Below are positions 26,066 through 35,067 of a stretch of 64,000 bases of DNA, in pieces. Each line of letters begins with the position of its first letter. Position 1 is the stretch's first letter. Both the position numbers and the translations under genes were made by a program. The notes beneath the pieces are model-generated. The model had not been told where the DNA came from and searched no databases. It worked only from the letters and a program-made list of their open reading frames with translations. The stretch is from Paraprevotella clara YIT 11840 (lineage in GTDB: Bacteria; Bacteroidota; Bacteroidia; Bacteroidales; Bacteroidaceae): NCBI RefSeq assembly GCF_000233955.1, contig NZ_JH376625.1, positions 1 to 64,000 on the forward strand, read 5' to 3'.

Positions 26066-26821
26066 TCATTTATTGGCTTCTTTCACCTTTCGGAAGAGGT
26101 CCGAGGCGAAGATGAAGCTGTTCAGGCGTTCGTTGGTCGAGTTCATGATTTCGTCTTTGTTGCCCTGCCATTCTTTTCTCCCTTCATATATATATAGGAT
26201 GTTTTCTCCGATGCCCATTACGGAATTCATGTCGTGCGTATTGATGATGGTGGTCATGTTGAATTCCACGGTGATGTCGTGAATCAGCTCGTCTATCACC
26301 AGAGATGTTTTGGGGTCGAGACCCGAGTTCGGTTCGTCGCAGAACAGGTATTTGGGGTTGAGGGCGATGGCTCTTGCAATGGCCACACGCTTTTGCATAC
26401 CGCCGCTGATTTCGTCCGGGAACTTCTTTTGCGCTTCAAGCAGGTTCACCCTGTCCAGACAAAACTGGGCGCGTTTCACCCGTTCGGCATAAGAGTCTTT
26501 GGAAAACATATCCAGCGGAAACATGACGTTTTCCAATACGGTCATGGAGTCGAACAAAGCTGCGCTCTGGAATATCATTCCCATTTCGCGGCGGAGCATC
26601 TTCCATTCTTGTTTGTTCATCGTCACCAAGTCACGTCCGTCATAAAGCACTTCGCCGCTGGTGGGACGGAACAATCCCACGATACATTTCATCAGTACCG
26701 TCTTTCCGGAACCGCTCTGGCCGATAATCAGGTTCGTCTTTCCATTCTCAAACACACTGTTGATGTCCTTCAGCACTTCTTTGTCCTCGAAAGACTTATA
26801 TAGCGATTTAACTTCGATCAT
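26066..26821 (-). CDS. mlaF: ABC transporter ATP-binding protein MlaF
   Basis: MlaF is the ATPase of the Mla system, which moves phospholipids between inner and outer membranes. The 251-residue protein has Walker A (G-Q-S-G-S-G-K-T), the Q loop (F-Q-S-A-A-L-F), the signature I-S-G-G-M-Q-K-R-V and Walker B (Y-L-F-C-D-E-P). Its ATG overlaps the stop of mlaE (TGATG), so the two are translated together. MlaD, the substrate-binding partner, is not in this stretch of the window. Confidence 0.92.
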   Translation of the reverse strand: MIEVKSLYKSFEDKEVLKDINSVFENGKTNLIIGQSGSGKTVLMKCIVGLFRPTSGEVLYDGRDLVTMNKQEWKMLRREMGMIFQSAALFDSMTVLENVMFPLDMFSKDSYAERVKRAQFCLDRVNLLEAQKKFPDEISGGMQKRVAIARAIALNPKYLFCDEPNSGLDPKTSLVIDELIHDITVEFNMTTIINTHDMNSVMGIGENILYIYEGRKEWQGNKDEIMNSTNERLNSFIFASDLFRKVKEANK

Positions 26822-27567
26822 CAGGATAACAATTGAGTAAGTAACACATCGGAAAACAGGATGAGCACACTGCTGCTCACCACAGAGTCTGTACTAGCTT
26901 TTCCCACTTCCACCGAACCGCCTTCGACCGTATAGCCGTAGAACGCCGATACGCTGGTGATGACGAAAGCGAAGAATATGGACTTGATGAATCCCATCCA
27001 TACGTACCATTCGTTGAAGTCGTGTTGCAATCCCAACGTCAGGTCGTCTATCGTGATGACTTGCCCGATGACGGATGTGGCGTAGGCCCCTACGAATCCG
27101 GAGAAAATACTGAAACAGACCAGGAAGGGCATCATGGTCATCATGCCCAGCACCTTGGGCAGGATGAGGTAATTGGCGGAATTGACTCCCATGATTTCAA
27201 GGGCGTCGATTTGCTGTGTGACGCGCATGGTGCCGATTTCGGAGGCGATGTTGGAACCGACCTTCCCGGCCAGAATCAGGCACATGATGGAAGATGAAAA
27301 TTCCAGCAACATGATTTCGCGGGTGGTGTATCCCGTGACGAACTTAGGCATCCACGGGCTTTGGATGTTCAGCTTGATCTGGATGCAGATCACTGCGCCG
27401 ATGAAGAAGGATATCAGGAGGACGATTCCGATGGAGTCTACGCCCAACTGGCTCATTTCCTTAATGTATTGTTTGAAAAACATCCGCATCCTTTCGGGAC
27501 GTGAAAAAGTGCGTCCCATCAGCATCAGATAACGGCCGAATGTAGCCAAACTTTTGTTGAATAGCAT
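26821..27567 (-). CDS. mlaE: Mla phospholipid transport permease MlaE
   Basis: The 248-residue integral membrane protein (ATG at 27567) belongs to the MlaE/Ttg2B permease family. It has an N-terminal amphipathic helix, five or so transmembrane segments, and the typical G-S-x-I-A-S-E-I-G-T-M-R-V-T-Q-Q-I-D-A-L-E motif near the middle. It forms a complex with MlaF in the inner membrane and, with MlaD-type proteins, maintains lipid asymmetry of the outer membrane. A TTG two codons upstream at 27573 is also possible. The gene is divergent from lptB, so this small region holds two envelope-transport systems back to back. Confidence 0.9.
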   Translation of the reverse strand: MLFNKSLATFGRYLMLMGRTFSRPERMRMFFKQYIKEMSQLGVDSIGIVLLISFFIGAVICIQIKLNIQSPWMPKFVTGYTTREIMLLEFSSSIMCLILAGKVGSNIASEIGTMRVTQQIDALEIMGVNSANYLILPKVLGMMTMMPFLVCFSIFSGFVGAYATSVIGQVITIDDLTLGLQHDFNEWYVWMGFIKSIFFAFVITSVSAFYGYTVEGGSVEVGKASTDSVVSSSVLILFSDVLLTQLLS

Positions 27568-27671
27568 GTCCAATTCTTTTTAAATCACACAAAATTAATG
27601 AAAATCCGCTAAAAAGAGGCGGCGGGCGGAAATAGTTTTGTGCAAGGGGCTGCTTTTTAATACAATTTTCG

Positions 27672-27679
27672 TATTTTTG
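27672..27679 (+). promoter_or_regulatory. -7 box before lptB
   Basis: TATTTTTG at 27672-27679 lies 19 nt before the lptB ATG, so the leader would be short. No clear TTG lies at the standard distance. A weaker box (TAATTTTG on the opposite strand, in the complement of 27588-27595) may serve mlaE. Confidence 0.5.
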
Positions 27680-27697
27680 TACGCAAATTTGTAGTTT

Positions 27698-28507
27698 ATG
27701 GCAGAAGCTCTTTCTCAGGACAGTCAGAATACAGGGTTAGTGCTCCGTACGGAGGGCCTGGTGAAGACGTACGGTAAGCGTACGGTGGTGAATCATGTGT
27801 CGTTCGATGTCAAGCAGGGAGAGATCGTAGGGCTTCTCGGGCCGAACGGGGCCGGAAAGACGACTTCTTTTTATATGACTACGGGATTGGTGGTGCCTAA
27901 CGAGGGGCGTATTTTCATCGGCGATTTGGAAATCACGAAGTTTCCGGTCTACAAGCGTGCCCGTAACGGTATCGGTTATTTGGCGCAGGAGGCGTCGGTA
28001 TTCCGTAAGATGACGGTGGAGGACAACATCGCTTCCGTGTTGGAGATGACGGGCAAGCCGAAAGAATACCAGAAGGAAAAGCTGGAAAGCCTGATTTCGG
28101 AATTCAGCCTGCAAAAGGTGCGCAAGAATTTGGGCGACCGGCTTTCGGGCGGCGAACGGAGACGGACGGAAATCGCGCGTTGTCTGGCCATCGACCCTAA
28201 ATTTATTATGTTGGACGAGCCTTTTGCCGGCGTAGACCCTATTGCCGTGGAGGATATACAATATATCGTGTGGAAGCTGAAAAAGCGCAATATAGGCGTG
28301 TTGATTACCGATCACAACGTGGAGGAGACGCTTTGTATTACCGACCGTGCCTATTTGCTCTTCGAGGGACAGATACTTTTTCAAGGTTCTCCTCAGGAAT
28401 TGTCTGAAAATGAGGTGGTGCGTGCCAAATACTTGACGAACAGTTTCGTGCTGCGTTTGAAAGACTTCCAGAAGATAGATGAAGAAAAAAGTGCGCAAGG
28501 ACTTTGA
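27698..28507 (+). CDS. lptB: LPS export ABC transporter ATP-binding protein
   Basis: LptB powers extraction of lipopolysaccharide from the inner membrane by the LptFG complex. The 269-residue protein shows Walker A (G-P-N-G-A-G-K-T-T), the Q loop (Y-L-A-Q-E-A-S-V-F), the signature L-S-G-G-E-R-R-R and Walker B ([11 protein letters not shown]). The family-specific switch histidine follows in I-T-D-H-N-V. It has about 20 extra residues at the N-terminus compared with many LptB proteins. LptF/G are not adjacent, as is common in Bacteroidetes. The next gene's promoter overlaps its stop codon. Confidence 0.94.
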   Translation: MAEALSQDSQNTGLVLRTEGLVKTYGKRTVVNHVSFDVKQGEIVGLLGPNGAGKTTSFYMTTGLVVPNEGRIFIGDLEITKFPVYKRARNGIGYLAQEASVFRKMTVEDNIASVLEMTGKPKEYQKEKLESLISEFSLQKVRKNLGDRLSGGERRRTEIARCLAIDPKFIMLDEPFAGVDPIAVEDIQYIVWKLKKRNIGVLITDHNVEETLCITDRAYLLFEGQILFQGSPQELSENEVVRAKYLTNSFVLRLKDFQKIDEEKSAQGL

Positions 28508-28534
28508 TTTATTAAAAGATAAAGGCTATCTTTG
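28503..28534 (+). promoter_or_regulatory. Promoter of tig
   Basis: TTTG (28503-28506, overlapping the lptB stop), a 20-nt spacer, and TATCTTTG (28527-28534) form a near-ideal promoter. The leader before the tig ATG at 28601 is about 60 nt and AT-rich. Confidence 0.8.
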
Positions 28535-28600
28535 CACGCTTGTTGTGCAATACAAATTATAAATATAATAGTAATCATATATAAATAATTAGATTTCAAA

Positions 28601-29956
28601 ATGAATATTTCATTAGAAAACATTGACAAAGTAAGCGCGGTGCTTACCATTAAGATGGAAAAGGCCGACTATGCCGACAGGGTAGAGAAGGCTTTGAAGG
28701 ATTTCCGCAGAAAAGCAAGTATGCCGGGTTTCCGTCCGGGACAAGTGCCCATGGGACTGTTGAAAAAACGTTTCGGCAAGGACATTACGGCAGAGGAAGT
28801 AAACAAGTTGCTGGGTGAGAAACTGTATGCTTACATCAAGGAAAACAATCTGAATATTCTGGGCGAGCCGCTTCCGAGCGAAGACCGTCAGCAGGATATT
28901 GACTTCGATACGATGGAAGAGTTTTCGTTTGCTTTCGATTTGGCTTTGGCTCCCGAGTTCAAAGCTGAACTGAGCGGTGAAGACACGGTAGATTATTATG
29001 ACATCCAGGTGGACGACAAAATGATCGACGGCCAAGTGAAGATGTACACCCAGCGTGCGGGTAGCTATGACCATGTGGACAGCTACGAGGCTAAGGACAT
29101 GGTGAAGGGTCTGTTGGCCGAACTGGATGAGAACGGAAATACGAAAGAAGGTGGCGTACAGGTTGAAAATGCTGTCTTGTTGCCTGAATATATGAAGAAC
29201 GACGAGCAGAAGGCCGTATTCAACGGCTGCAAGGTGAACGATGTATTGGTCTTCAATCCGAACAAGGCATACGATGGTCATGACGTGGAAATCGCTTCGT
29301 TGTTGAAAATCAAGAAGGAAGACGTGCCGGCTATGACTTCGGATTTCAGTTTCCAAGTGCAGGAGATTACACGTTTCAAGGAAGCTGAATTGAATCAGGA
29401 GTTGTTTGACCAAGTCTTTGAGAAAGGTACGGTAACGAGCGAAGAAGCGTTCCGTAATAAAATCAAGGAGATTTTGGCAGAACAGTTTGTGGCAGACAGT
29501 GACTACAAGTTCATTTTGGATGTACGTACTTACCTGACGAATAAGGTGGGCAAGTTGGAATATCCCGATGCTTTCCTGAAACGTTTCATGCGTGTAAGCA
29601 ATGCAGACAAGGGAGAGAAGTTCGTGGAAGAAAATTACGACAAGAGCATCGAAGAGCTGACTTGGCACCTGATTAAGGAGCAGTTGGTGAAGGCTTACGG
29701 TATCAAGGTCGAGAAAGAAGACTTGATTGCTACGGCCAAGAATATCACGAAGATTCAGTTTGCTCAGTACGGTATGATTAACGTGCCGGAAGAGATGTTG
29801 GACAACTACGCCAATGAAATGCTGAAGAAGCAAGACCAGGTAGAGTCTTTGGTAAACCGCAGCGTGGAGAACAAGTTGTCGGCCGCATTGAAGAATGTCG
29901 TGAAGTTGAACCACAAAGAAATCAGCGTAGAGGATTTCAACAAGTTGTTCGCTTAA
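28601..29956 (+). CDS. tig: Trigger factor (ribosome-associated chaperone)
   Basis: Trigger factor binds at the ribosome exit tunnel and shields nascent chains. The 451-residue protein has the ribosome-binding front domain with the F-R-R-K-A-S-M-P-G-F-R-P-G-Q-V-P segment (the docking loop region). A divergent middle FKBP-like region and a long helical C-terminal domain follow. The middle domain lacks clear residues of an active prolyl isomerase, as is usual in Bacteroidetes. It precedes clpP and clpX, which is the classic tig-clpP-clpX order, although here each of tig and clpP has its own promoter. Confidence 0.93.
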   Translation: MNISLENIDKVSAVLTIKMEKADYADRVEKALKDFRRKASMPGFRPGQVPMGLLKKRFGKDITAEEVNKLLGEKLYAYIKENNLNILGEPLPSEDRQQDIDFDTMEEFSFAFDLALAPEFKAELSGEDTVDYYDIQVDDKMIDGQVKMYTQRAGSYDHVDSYEAKDMVKGLLAELDENGNTKEGGVQVENAVLLPEYMKNDEQKAVFNGCKVNDVLVFNPNKAYDGHDVEIASLLKIKKEDVPAMTSDFSFQVQEITRFKEAELNQELFDQVFEKGTVTSEEAFRNKIKEILAEQFVADSDYKFILDVRTYLTNKVGKLEYPDAFLKRFMRVSNADKGEKFVEENYDKSIEELTWHLIKEQLVKAYGIKVEKEDLIATAKNITKIQFAQYGMINVPEEMLDNYANEMLKKQDQVESLVNRSVENKLSAALKNVVKLNHKEISVEDFNKLFA

Positions 29957-30023
29957 TTCGAGCGGGGCAGGTTTAATTTTGTGAAATAAGTATAAGGAAG
30001 GAAACCCCCGAACATATTTTTCG

Positions 30024-30031
30024 TACATTTG
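30024..30031 (+). promoter_or_regulatory. -7 box of clpP
   Basis: TACATTTG at 30024-30031. Transcription would begin near 30038, ahead of the ATG at 30090 that I chose for clpP and almost on top of an earlier ATG at 30039. Confidence 0.6.
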
Positions 30032-30089
30032 CTCGAAAATGGCGGAAGATTGTTCAGGTGTTTCCTTTTTCCGCATAAATAGTTTGACT

Positions 30090-30785
30090 ATGGAAGATTT
30101 TAGAAAGTATGCAGTGAAGCATTTGGGCTTGAACAGCCAGGTGCTGAACGACGTAGTGAACGCGCAAAACCAATATCTCAATCCCTACATTCTGGAAGAG
30201 CGTCAGTTGAACGTGACACAGATGGATGTGTTTTCCCGTTTGATGATGGATCGTATCATATTCTTGGGAACCCAGATAGATGATTACACGGCCAATACGT
30301 TGCAGGCTCAGTTGCTTTATTTGGATTCGGTGGATCCGGGAAAGGATATTTCCATATATATCAATTCGCCCGGCGGTTCGGTGTATGCAGGATTGGGTAT
30401 TTATGATACGATGCAGTTTATCAGCAGTCCCGTAGCTACGATTTGCACGGGCATGGCAGCGTCTATGGCAGCCGTACTGTTGGTGGCCGGAGCCGAAGGC
30501 AAGCGGTCGGCCTTGACCCACAGCCGTGTGATGATTCACCAACCGATGGGTGGGGCACAGGGACAGGCCTCGGACATCGAGATAACGGCGCGTGAGATTC
30601 AGAAATTGAAGAAAGAACTTTATACGATTATCGCAGAACATTCTCATACCGATTTCGACAAGGTGTGGGCTGATTCCGACCGTGATTATTGGATGACGGC
30701 GCAGGAGGCCAAAGAGTATGGTATGATAGATAGTGTTTTGGTTCGTAAGAAACCGGAATCGGCTAACGATGTCCTTAATCCGTAA
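30090..30785 (+). CDS. clpP: ATP-dependent Clp protease proteolytic subunit
   Basis: ClpP is the serine peptidase chamber used with ClpX and other ATPases to degrade proteins. With the start at 30090 the protein has 231 residues. The active-site Ser125 (M-A-A-S-M-A-A) and His150 (I-H-Q-P-M-G-G) are spaced as in known ClpPs; the Asp lies further on. The longer start at 30039 would add 17 residues not seen in relatives. The gene is 5 bp upstream of clpX, so they form an operon. Nothing suggests a second ClpP paralogue here. Confidence 0.94.
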   Translation: MEDFRKYAVKHLGLNSQVLNDVVNAQNQYLNPYILEERQLNVTQMDVFSRLMMDRIIFLGTQIDDYTANTLQAQLLYLDSVDPGKDISIYINSPGGSVYAGLGIYDTMQFISSPVATICTGMAASMAAVLLVAGAEGKRSALTHSRVMIHQPMGGAQGQASDIEITAREIQKLKKELYTIIAEHSHTDFDKVWADSDRDYWMTAQEAKEYGMIDSVLVRKKPESANDVLNP

Positions 30786-30790
30786 ATGCA

Positions 30791-32026
30791 ATGGCAATGA
30801 AGAAAGCATGTTCTTTTTGCGGCAGGGCGGAGCGCGATGTGCCTTTGCTCATTACCGGGGTGAATGGTTTTATATGCAGCGACTGTGCGCAACAGGCTTA
30901 CCGGATTGTGAAAGATTCTTTGCCCGTGGAGCACAAGGAGAAGGATGATTTGGGGTTCGATTTGGCCGAGTTGCCCAAACCGCGCGATATTAAGGCTTAT
31001 CTGGACCAGTATGTCATCGGGCAGGATGATGCCAAGCGTAATCTTGCCGTGGCGGTTTACAACCATTATAAAAGATTGGCACAGCAGACATCGGACGATG
31101 GAGTGGAAATCGAGAAATCGAATATAATCATGGTGGGAAGCACCGGAACGGGAAAAACCCTTCTGGCCCGTACCATAGCCAAATTATTGCATGTGCCTTT
31201 CACGATAGTGGATGCTACGGTGTTTACCGAGGCCGGCTATGTCGGGGAGGACGTAGAGAGTATTCTTTCCCGTTTGTTGCAGGTGGCCGATTATAATGTA
31301 CAGGCTGCTCAACGGGGTATTGTCTTTATCGACGAAATCGACAAGATAGCCCGTAAGAGTGATAATCCTTCCATCACGCGTGACGTGAGCGGGGAAGGGG
31401 TACAACAGGGTCTGCTGAAACTTCTGGAGGGTTCGATGGTCAATGTGCCGCCCAAGGGGGGACGCAAGCATCCGGATCAGGATTACATCCATGTGGACAC
31501 GCGTAATATCCTGTTCATCTGCGGAGGAGCATTTGACGGTATCGAGAAGAAGATAGCCCAGCGGATGAATACGCATGTGGTCGGTTATAACTCGGTGCAG
31601 AATATGCAGCATATCGACAAGTCTAACCTGATGAAGTATATCCTTCCGCAGGACTTGAAGTCTTTCGGGCTGATTCCGGAAATCATAGGCCGTTTGCCGG
31701 TGCTGACCTATCTGAATCCGCTCGACCGTACGGCATTGCGCAATATACTGACAGAACCGAAGAACTCCATTGTGAAGCAGCAGGTCAAGCTCTTTGAAAT
31801 GGATGGCATTAAGCTGTCTTTTGATGAAGATACGTTGGAGTATATCGTGGACAAGGCAGTGGAGTATAATCTCGGTGCCCGCGGACTGCGTTCCATCATG
31901 GAGAGTATCATGATGGATGCGATGTTTGAAATACCCTCCAAAAAAGTAAAGACGTTCAAGGTGACGTTGGAATATGCCAAAAAACAATTGGAGAAGGCCA
32001 ACCTCTCCGGTTTGAAAGCAAGTTAA
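30791..32026 (+). CDS. clpX: ATP-dependent Clp protease ATP-binding subunit
   Basis: ClpX unfolds tagged proteins and feeds them to ClpP. The 411-residue protein starts with a zinc-binding domain (C-S-F-C-G, then C-S-D-C). Its AAA+ core has Walker A (G-S-T-G-T-G-K-T), Walker B ([10 protein letters not shown]), the pore motif G-Y-V-G and the sensor regions. It follows clpP by 5 bp. Its end lies ~150 bp before the recQ promoter and ATG. No features are missing. Confidence 0.96.
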   Translation: MAMKKACSFCGRAERDVPLLITGVNGFICSDCAQQAYRIVKDSLPVEHKEKDDLGFDLAELPKPRDIKAYLDQYVIGQDDAKRNLAVAVYNHYKRLAQQTSDDGVEIEKSNIIMVGSTGTGKTLLARTIAKLLHVPFTIVDATVFTEAGYVGEDVESILSRLLQVADYNVQAAQRGIVFIDEIDKIARKSDNPSITRDVSGEGVQQGLLKLLEGSMVNVPPKGGRKHPDQDYIHVDTRNILFICGGAFDGIEKKIAQRMNTHVVGYNSVQNMQHIDKSNLMKYILPQDLKSFGLIPEIIGRLPVLTYLNPLDRTALRNILTEPKNSIVKQQVKLFEMDGIKLSFDEDTLEYIVDKAVEYNLGARGLRSIMESIMMDAMFEIPSKKVKTFKVTLEYAKKQLEKANLSGLKAS

Positions 32027-32092
32027 CAGGAGGACGTTTGTGGAATTTTGAGTTAAGAAATGAAGAAATCCTGAAAATAGTTTCCCAATAAT

Positions 32093-32124
32093 TTGCAAAT
32101 ATGAGGTATTTGTTTATAACTTTG
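32093..32124 (+). promoter_or_regulatory. Promoter of recQ
   Basis: TTG (32093-32095), a 21-nt spacer and TAACTTTG (32117-32124) match the consensus. The recQ ATG at 32177 follows after ~45 nt of leader. Confidence 0.75.
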
Positions 32125-32176
32125 TTAGGGGCAACAATGTTAAACCTGAGTTTGATTTTATTGGAAAACTATTGAT

Positions 32177-34360
32177 ATGGATGCAATGCTGAATTTGACA
32201 GAACCTCTTAAGCGGTATTTTGGCTTTGAAACCTTTAAGGGCGACCAGGAAGCCATCATACGCAATGTGTTGGCGGGCAGGGATACTTTTGTTCTGATGC
32301 CTACCGGCGGAGGAAAATCGTTGTGCTACCAGTTACCGTCTCTTTTGATGGAAGGTACGGCGATTGTCATATCGCCTTTGATTGCTTTGATGAAAAATCA
32401 AGTGGATGCAATCCGGGCGGTGTGCGGAGATGACGGCGTTGCCCATTATCTGAATTCGTCTCTGAACAAAGGGGCGATAGATATGGTGAAGAGTGATATT
32501 CTGCACGGGAAGACCAAGTTGCTTTATGTAGCTCCGGAATCGTTGACGAAGGACGAGAATGTGGATTTTCTCCGGAATGTGAAAATTTCGTTTTATGCGA
32601 TAGACGAGGCGCATTGTATATCGGAATGGGGGCACGACTTCCGGCCGGAATACAGGCGGATTCGCCCGATAATCAACGAAATCGGTGCGGCACCGGTGAT
32701 AGCCTTGACGGCTACGGCAACCGATAAGGTACGCGGCGACATCAAAAAGAACTTGGGGATGACGGACGCCAAGGAGTTTAAAAGCTCTTTTAATCGTCCG
32801 AACCTGTATTACGAGGTAAGGAACAAGACCAAGAATGTAGATAAGGATATTATCAGGTTCATCAAACAGCGTCCGGGGAAGAGCGGTATTATTTACGCTT
32901 TGAGCCGTAAGAGGGTGGAGGAGCTGGCCGAAATACTCCGGGCGAACGACATTAACGCGAGGGCCTATCATGCCGGAATGGATTCGGCTACCCGGTCGCA
33001 GACGCAGGATGATTTTATCATGGAGCGCATTGATGTCATTGTAGCTACCATCGCTTTTGGCATGGGGATAGACAAGCCGGATGTACGCTTTGTGATTCAT
33101 TATGATATACCCAAGAGCCTTGAGGGGTATTATCAGGAGACCGGTAGGGCCGGACGCGACGGAGGAGAAGGTTTGTGCATAACTTATTATACCTACAAGG
33201 ACCTTCAGAAGTTGGAGAAGTTCATGGAGGGTAAGCCTGTGGCCGAACAGGATATCGGGCGCCAGCTCCTTTCGGAGACGGCCGCTTATGCGGAATCTTC
33301 CGTGTGTCGTCGTAAGTTCTTGTTGCATTACTTCGGTGAGGAATATCATGAGGAGAATTGTGGTAATTGTGATAACTGTTTACACCCGAAAAAGAAAGTG
33401 GAAGCAAAGAATCAATTAAAGGAACTGCTTGAGGTTGTACAAGCAGTGAAAGAGAATTTTAAGGCAGATTATATTATAGATGTATTAGTTGGTAAGGAGA
33501 CAGACGAGGTTATCGCTCATAAGCATGCTGATCTGGATTGTTTCGGATGCGGTGACGAACATGAGGAAAAGTTTTGGAATGCTGTCATCCGGCAGGCATT
33601 GATAGCCGGTTATCTGGAGAAAGAGATTGAGAATTACGGCATCCTTAAGTTGACGGCAAAGGGGCGTAAGTTCATGAAGAAGCCGGAATCTTTCATGGTT
33701 TCGGAAGACAATGAGTTTGAAGATGACGATGAAGAGGTGGTAAGCCGTTCCGGAGGAGGTACAGGCGTGACGGATCCGGCGTTGTTCAATGCGTTGTTGG
33801 ACTTGCGTAAAAAGATGTCCAAGAACTTGAATGTTCCGCCCTATGTCATTTTCCAGGATCCTTCGTTGGAGGCGATGGCGACGATGTATCCGGTCAGCAT
33901 AGAGGAACTGCAGAACATACCGGGAGTCGGTGCCGGGAAGGCAAAACGTTACGGAAAGGAGTTTTGCGATTTGATACGCCAGCATTGCGAAGAGTATGAG
34001 ATTGAGCGTCCGGAAGACTTGAGGGTTCGTACGGTGGCCAATAAGTCGAAGTTGAAAGTGAGTATCATTCAGAGTATCGATCGCAAAGTGGCGTTGGATG
34101 ATATTGCGTCGGCTAAGGGTATTGATTTCAACGAGTTGTTGGATGAGATAGAGGCGATTGTTTATTCCGGAACGAAACTGAATATCGACTATTTTCTGGA
34201 TGAGGCAATGGATGAAGACCATTTGCTGGATATTTATGATTACTTCAAAGAGTCGGAGACAGACAGCTTAGCTGTTGCCATGGACGAGTTGGGGGACGAT
34301 TATACAGAGGAAGAAGTCCGTTTGGTGCGAATCAAATTTATTTCCGAAATGGCAAATTGA
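32177..34360 (+). CDS. recQ: ATP-dependent DNA helicase RecQ
   Basis: RecQ is a 3'-5' helicase for recombination and fork repair. The 727-residue protein shows the Q-motif region, Walker A (P-T-G-G-G-K-S), the D-E-A-H box (A-I-D-E-A-H-C-I-S-E-W-G-H-D), the later motifs (G-M-G-I-D-K-P and the Q-E-T-G-R-A-G-R-D arginine motif) and four zinc-ligand cysteines (C-R-R then C-G-N-C-D-N-C). It has a winged-helix region with an acidic insert (about 510-530) and an HRDC-type C-terminus (about 545-620). A further ~100 residues follow, as in other Bacteroidetes RecQs. It is monocistronic with its own promoter and terminator. Confidence 0.94.
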   Translation: MDAMLNLTEPLKRYFGFETFKGDQEAIIRNVLAGRDTFVLMPTGGGKSLCYQLPSLLMEGTAIVISPLIALMKNQVDAIRAVCGDDGVAHYLNSSLNKGAIDMVKSDILHGKTKLLYVAPESLTKDENVDFLRNVKISFYAIDEAHCISEWGHDFRPEYRRIRPIINEIGAAPVIALTATATDKVRGDIKKNLGMTDAKEFKSSFNRPNLYYEVRNKTKNVDKDIIRFIKQRPGKSGIIYALSRKRVEELAEILRANDINARAYHAGMDSATRSQTQDDFIMERIDVIVATIAFGMGIDKPDVRFVIHYDIPKSLEGYYQETGRAGRDGGEGLCITYYTYKDLQKLEKFMEGKPVAEQDIGRQLLSETAAYAESSVCRRKFLLHYFGEEYHEENCGNCDNCLHPKKKVEAKNQLKELLEVVQAVKENFKADYIIDVLVGKETDEVIAHKHADLDCFGCGDEHEEKFWNAVIRQALIAGYLEKEIENYGILKLTAKGRKFMKKPESFMVSEDNEFEDDDEEVVSRSGGGTGVTDPALFNALLDLRKKMSKNLNVPPYVIFQDPSLEAMATMYPVSIEELQNIPGVGAGKAKRYGKEFCDLIRQHCEEYEIERPEDLRVRTVANKSKLKVSIIQSIDRKVALDDIASAKGIDFNELLDEIEAIVYSGTKLNIDYFLDEAMDEDHLLDIYDYFKESETDSLAVAMDELGDDYTEEEVRLVRIKFISEMAN

Positions 34361-34397
34361 TAACAGACGAAACGATTTTTGAAAAAGATAAAGCTGT

Positions 34398-34432
34398 AAG
34401 GGTGTAGACAAATGCTGTTTACACCCTTTTTT
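34398..34432 (+). terminator. Terminator after recQ
   Basis: AAGGGTGTAGACA (34398-34410) pairs with TGTTTACACCCTT (34416-34428), one G-U pair, with T to 34432. Confidence 0.9.
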
Positions 34433-34456
34433 GTGGCATATTGTTTCTCAGAATAA

Positions 34457-34488
34457 TTTGGTAGTTCGGCAGAAGTTGCGTATCTTTG
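34457..34488 (+). promoter_or_regulatory. Promoter of the lysO leader transcript
   Basis: TTTG (34457-34460), a 20-nt spacer and TATCTTTG (34481-34488) form a strong promoter. Transcription would start near 34495, about 300 nt before the first lysO ATG, so it produces a long leader. Confidence 0.8.
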
Positions 34489-34515
34489 TCGTGCAGTATT
34501 ATAATAAATAGATTT

Positions 34516-34623
34516 ATGAACCAGCAAACCCTAATATATCACATGTTGCGAGACGTAAAAAGGATTTCTCCTTTTTGCGAGCGTTTCCTCGTGCATGTGC
34601 ACTGGTTCAGTGGCTTTATTTGA
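34516..34623 (+). CDS. Candidate 35-residue upstream ORF in the lysO leader
   Basis: The frame begins with ATG about 20 nt after the predicted transcription start, runs for 35 codons (N-Q-Q-T-L-I-Y-H-M-L-R near the front, F-L-V-H-V-H-W-F-S-G near the end) and stops with TGA at 34621-34623. Its stop touches the 5' strand of the main closing helix (34623-34632), so a ribosome finishing the ORF would disturb that helix. It has no codon run for a single amino acid. Whether it is translated is not known. Confidence 0.35.
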   Translation: MNQQTLIYHMLRDVKRISPFCERFLVHVHWFSGFI

Positions 34624-34777
34624 AAAGGGTAAGTTCGGAATAATTTTCTAATGCGGTGCTGTTCGTATGAAGGGCACGTAGGACGCTATTCTTTTTCCGA
34701 ACATTTTCATCGTGAGATTTTTAGAGAGTACGGCAGGTTCTTTGCGAGAAGGGCGGGCTGGAATGTTTTACCCTTTT
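34557..34777 (+). promoter_or_regulatory. Structured leader RNA before split lysO
   Basis: Several helices are visible. AAAAAGGA (34557-34564) pairs with TCCTTTTT (34569-34576). AAAAGGGTAA (34623-34632) pairs with TTACCCTTTT (34768-34777) and closes the whole. Inside, GTTCGGAA (34633-34640) pairs with TTCCGAAC (34695-34702), abutting the closing helix as in a multi-branch junction. The closing strand ends 14 nt before the lysO ATG (34792). This looks like a cis-acting regulatory RNA; I could not match it to the lysine riboswitch core or another class that I know. Confidence 0.55.
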
Positions 34778-34791
34778 AATGTGTTTCGTGT

Positions 34792-35067
34792 ATGTTTAAG
34801 ATTATATCTATTATGTTCGTCGGATTGGGAGCCGGTTATTTGTTGCGTGACTTGAAACTCATGCGAAAAACGGAGAAGACCATTCCGTTGACTGTTTTTG
34901 CTATGCTTTTTATCTTGGGGATATCGGTCGGGTCGAACAATTTAATCGTCAGTAATTTGGGAAGATTTAGCGGACAGGCGGCTTTGCTGGCTTGTTTCAG
35001 TGTGTTGGGCAGTATCATAGCAGCTTGGTTGGTATATTATCTTTTTTTTAGGAAGGGAGGAGAATGA
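34792..35067 (+). CDS. lysO: LysO family exporter, N-terminal part (split gene)
   Basis: The 91-residue protein has three hydrophobic segments and matches the front of LysO/YbjE (DUF340), including F-I-L-G-I-S-V-G-S-N. In E. coli LysO is one ~300-residue protein that exports lysine. Here it is two genes: the stop of this one overlaps the ATG of the next by four bases (ATGA), so they are translationally coupled and should assemble into one transporter. This split form is found in other Bacteroidetes, so it is not a frameshift of recent date. A long structured leader precedes it. Substrate by homology: lysine or a toxic analogue; unverified. Confidence 0.82.
   Translation: MFKIISIMFVGLGAGYLLRDLKLMRKTEKTIPLTVFAMLFILGISVGSNNLIVSNLGRFSGQAALLACFSVLGSIIAAWLVYYLFFRKGGE

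Noticed and set aside
28613-30181. 522-codon open frame on the minus strand opposite tig
   Set aside because: It lies antisense to trigger factor, whose protein is clearly conserved, and has no recognisable domain; it is a by-product of codon bias.
34495-34791. Lysine riboswitch before lysO
   Set aside because: The conserved core motifs of that class that I know are not visible; kept instead as an unassigned structured leader.
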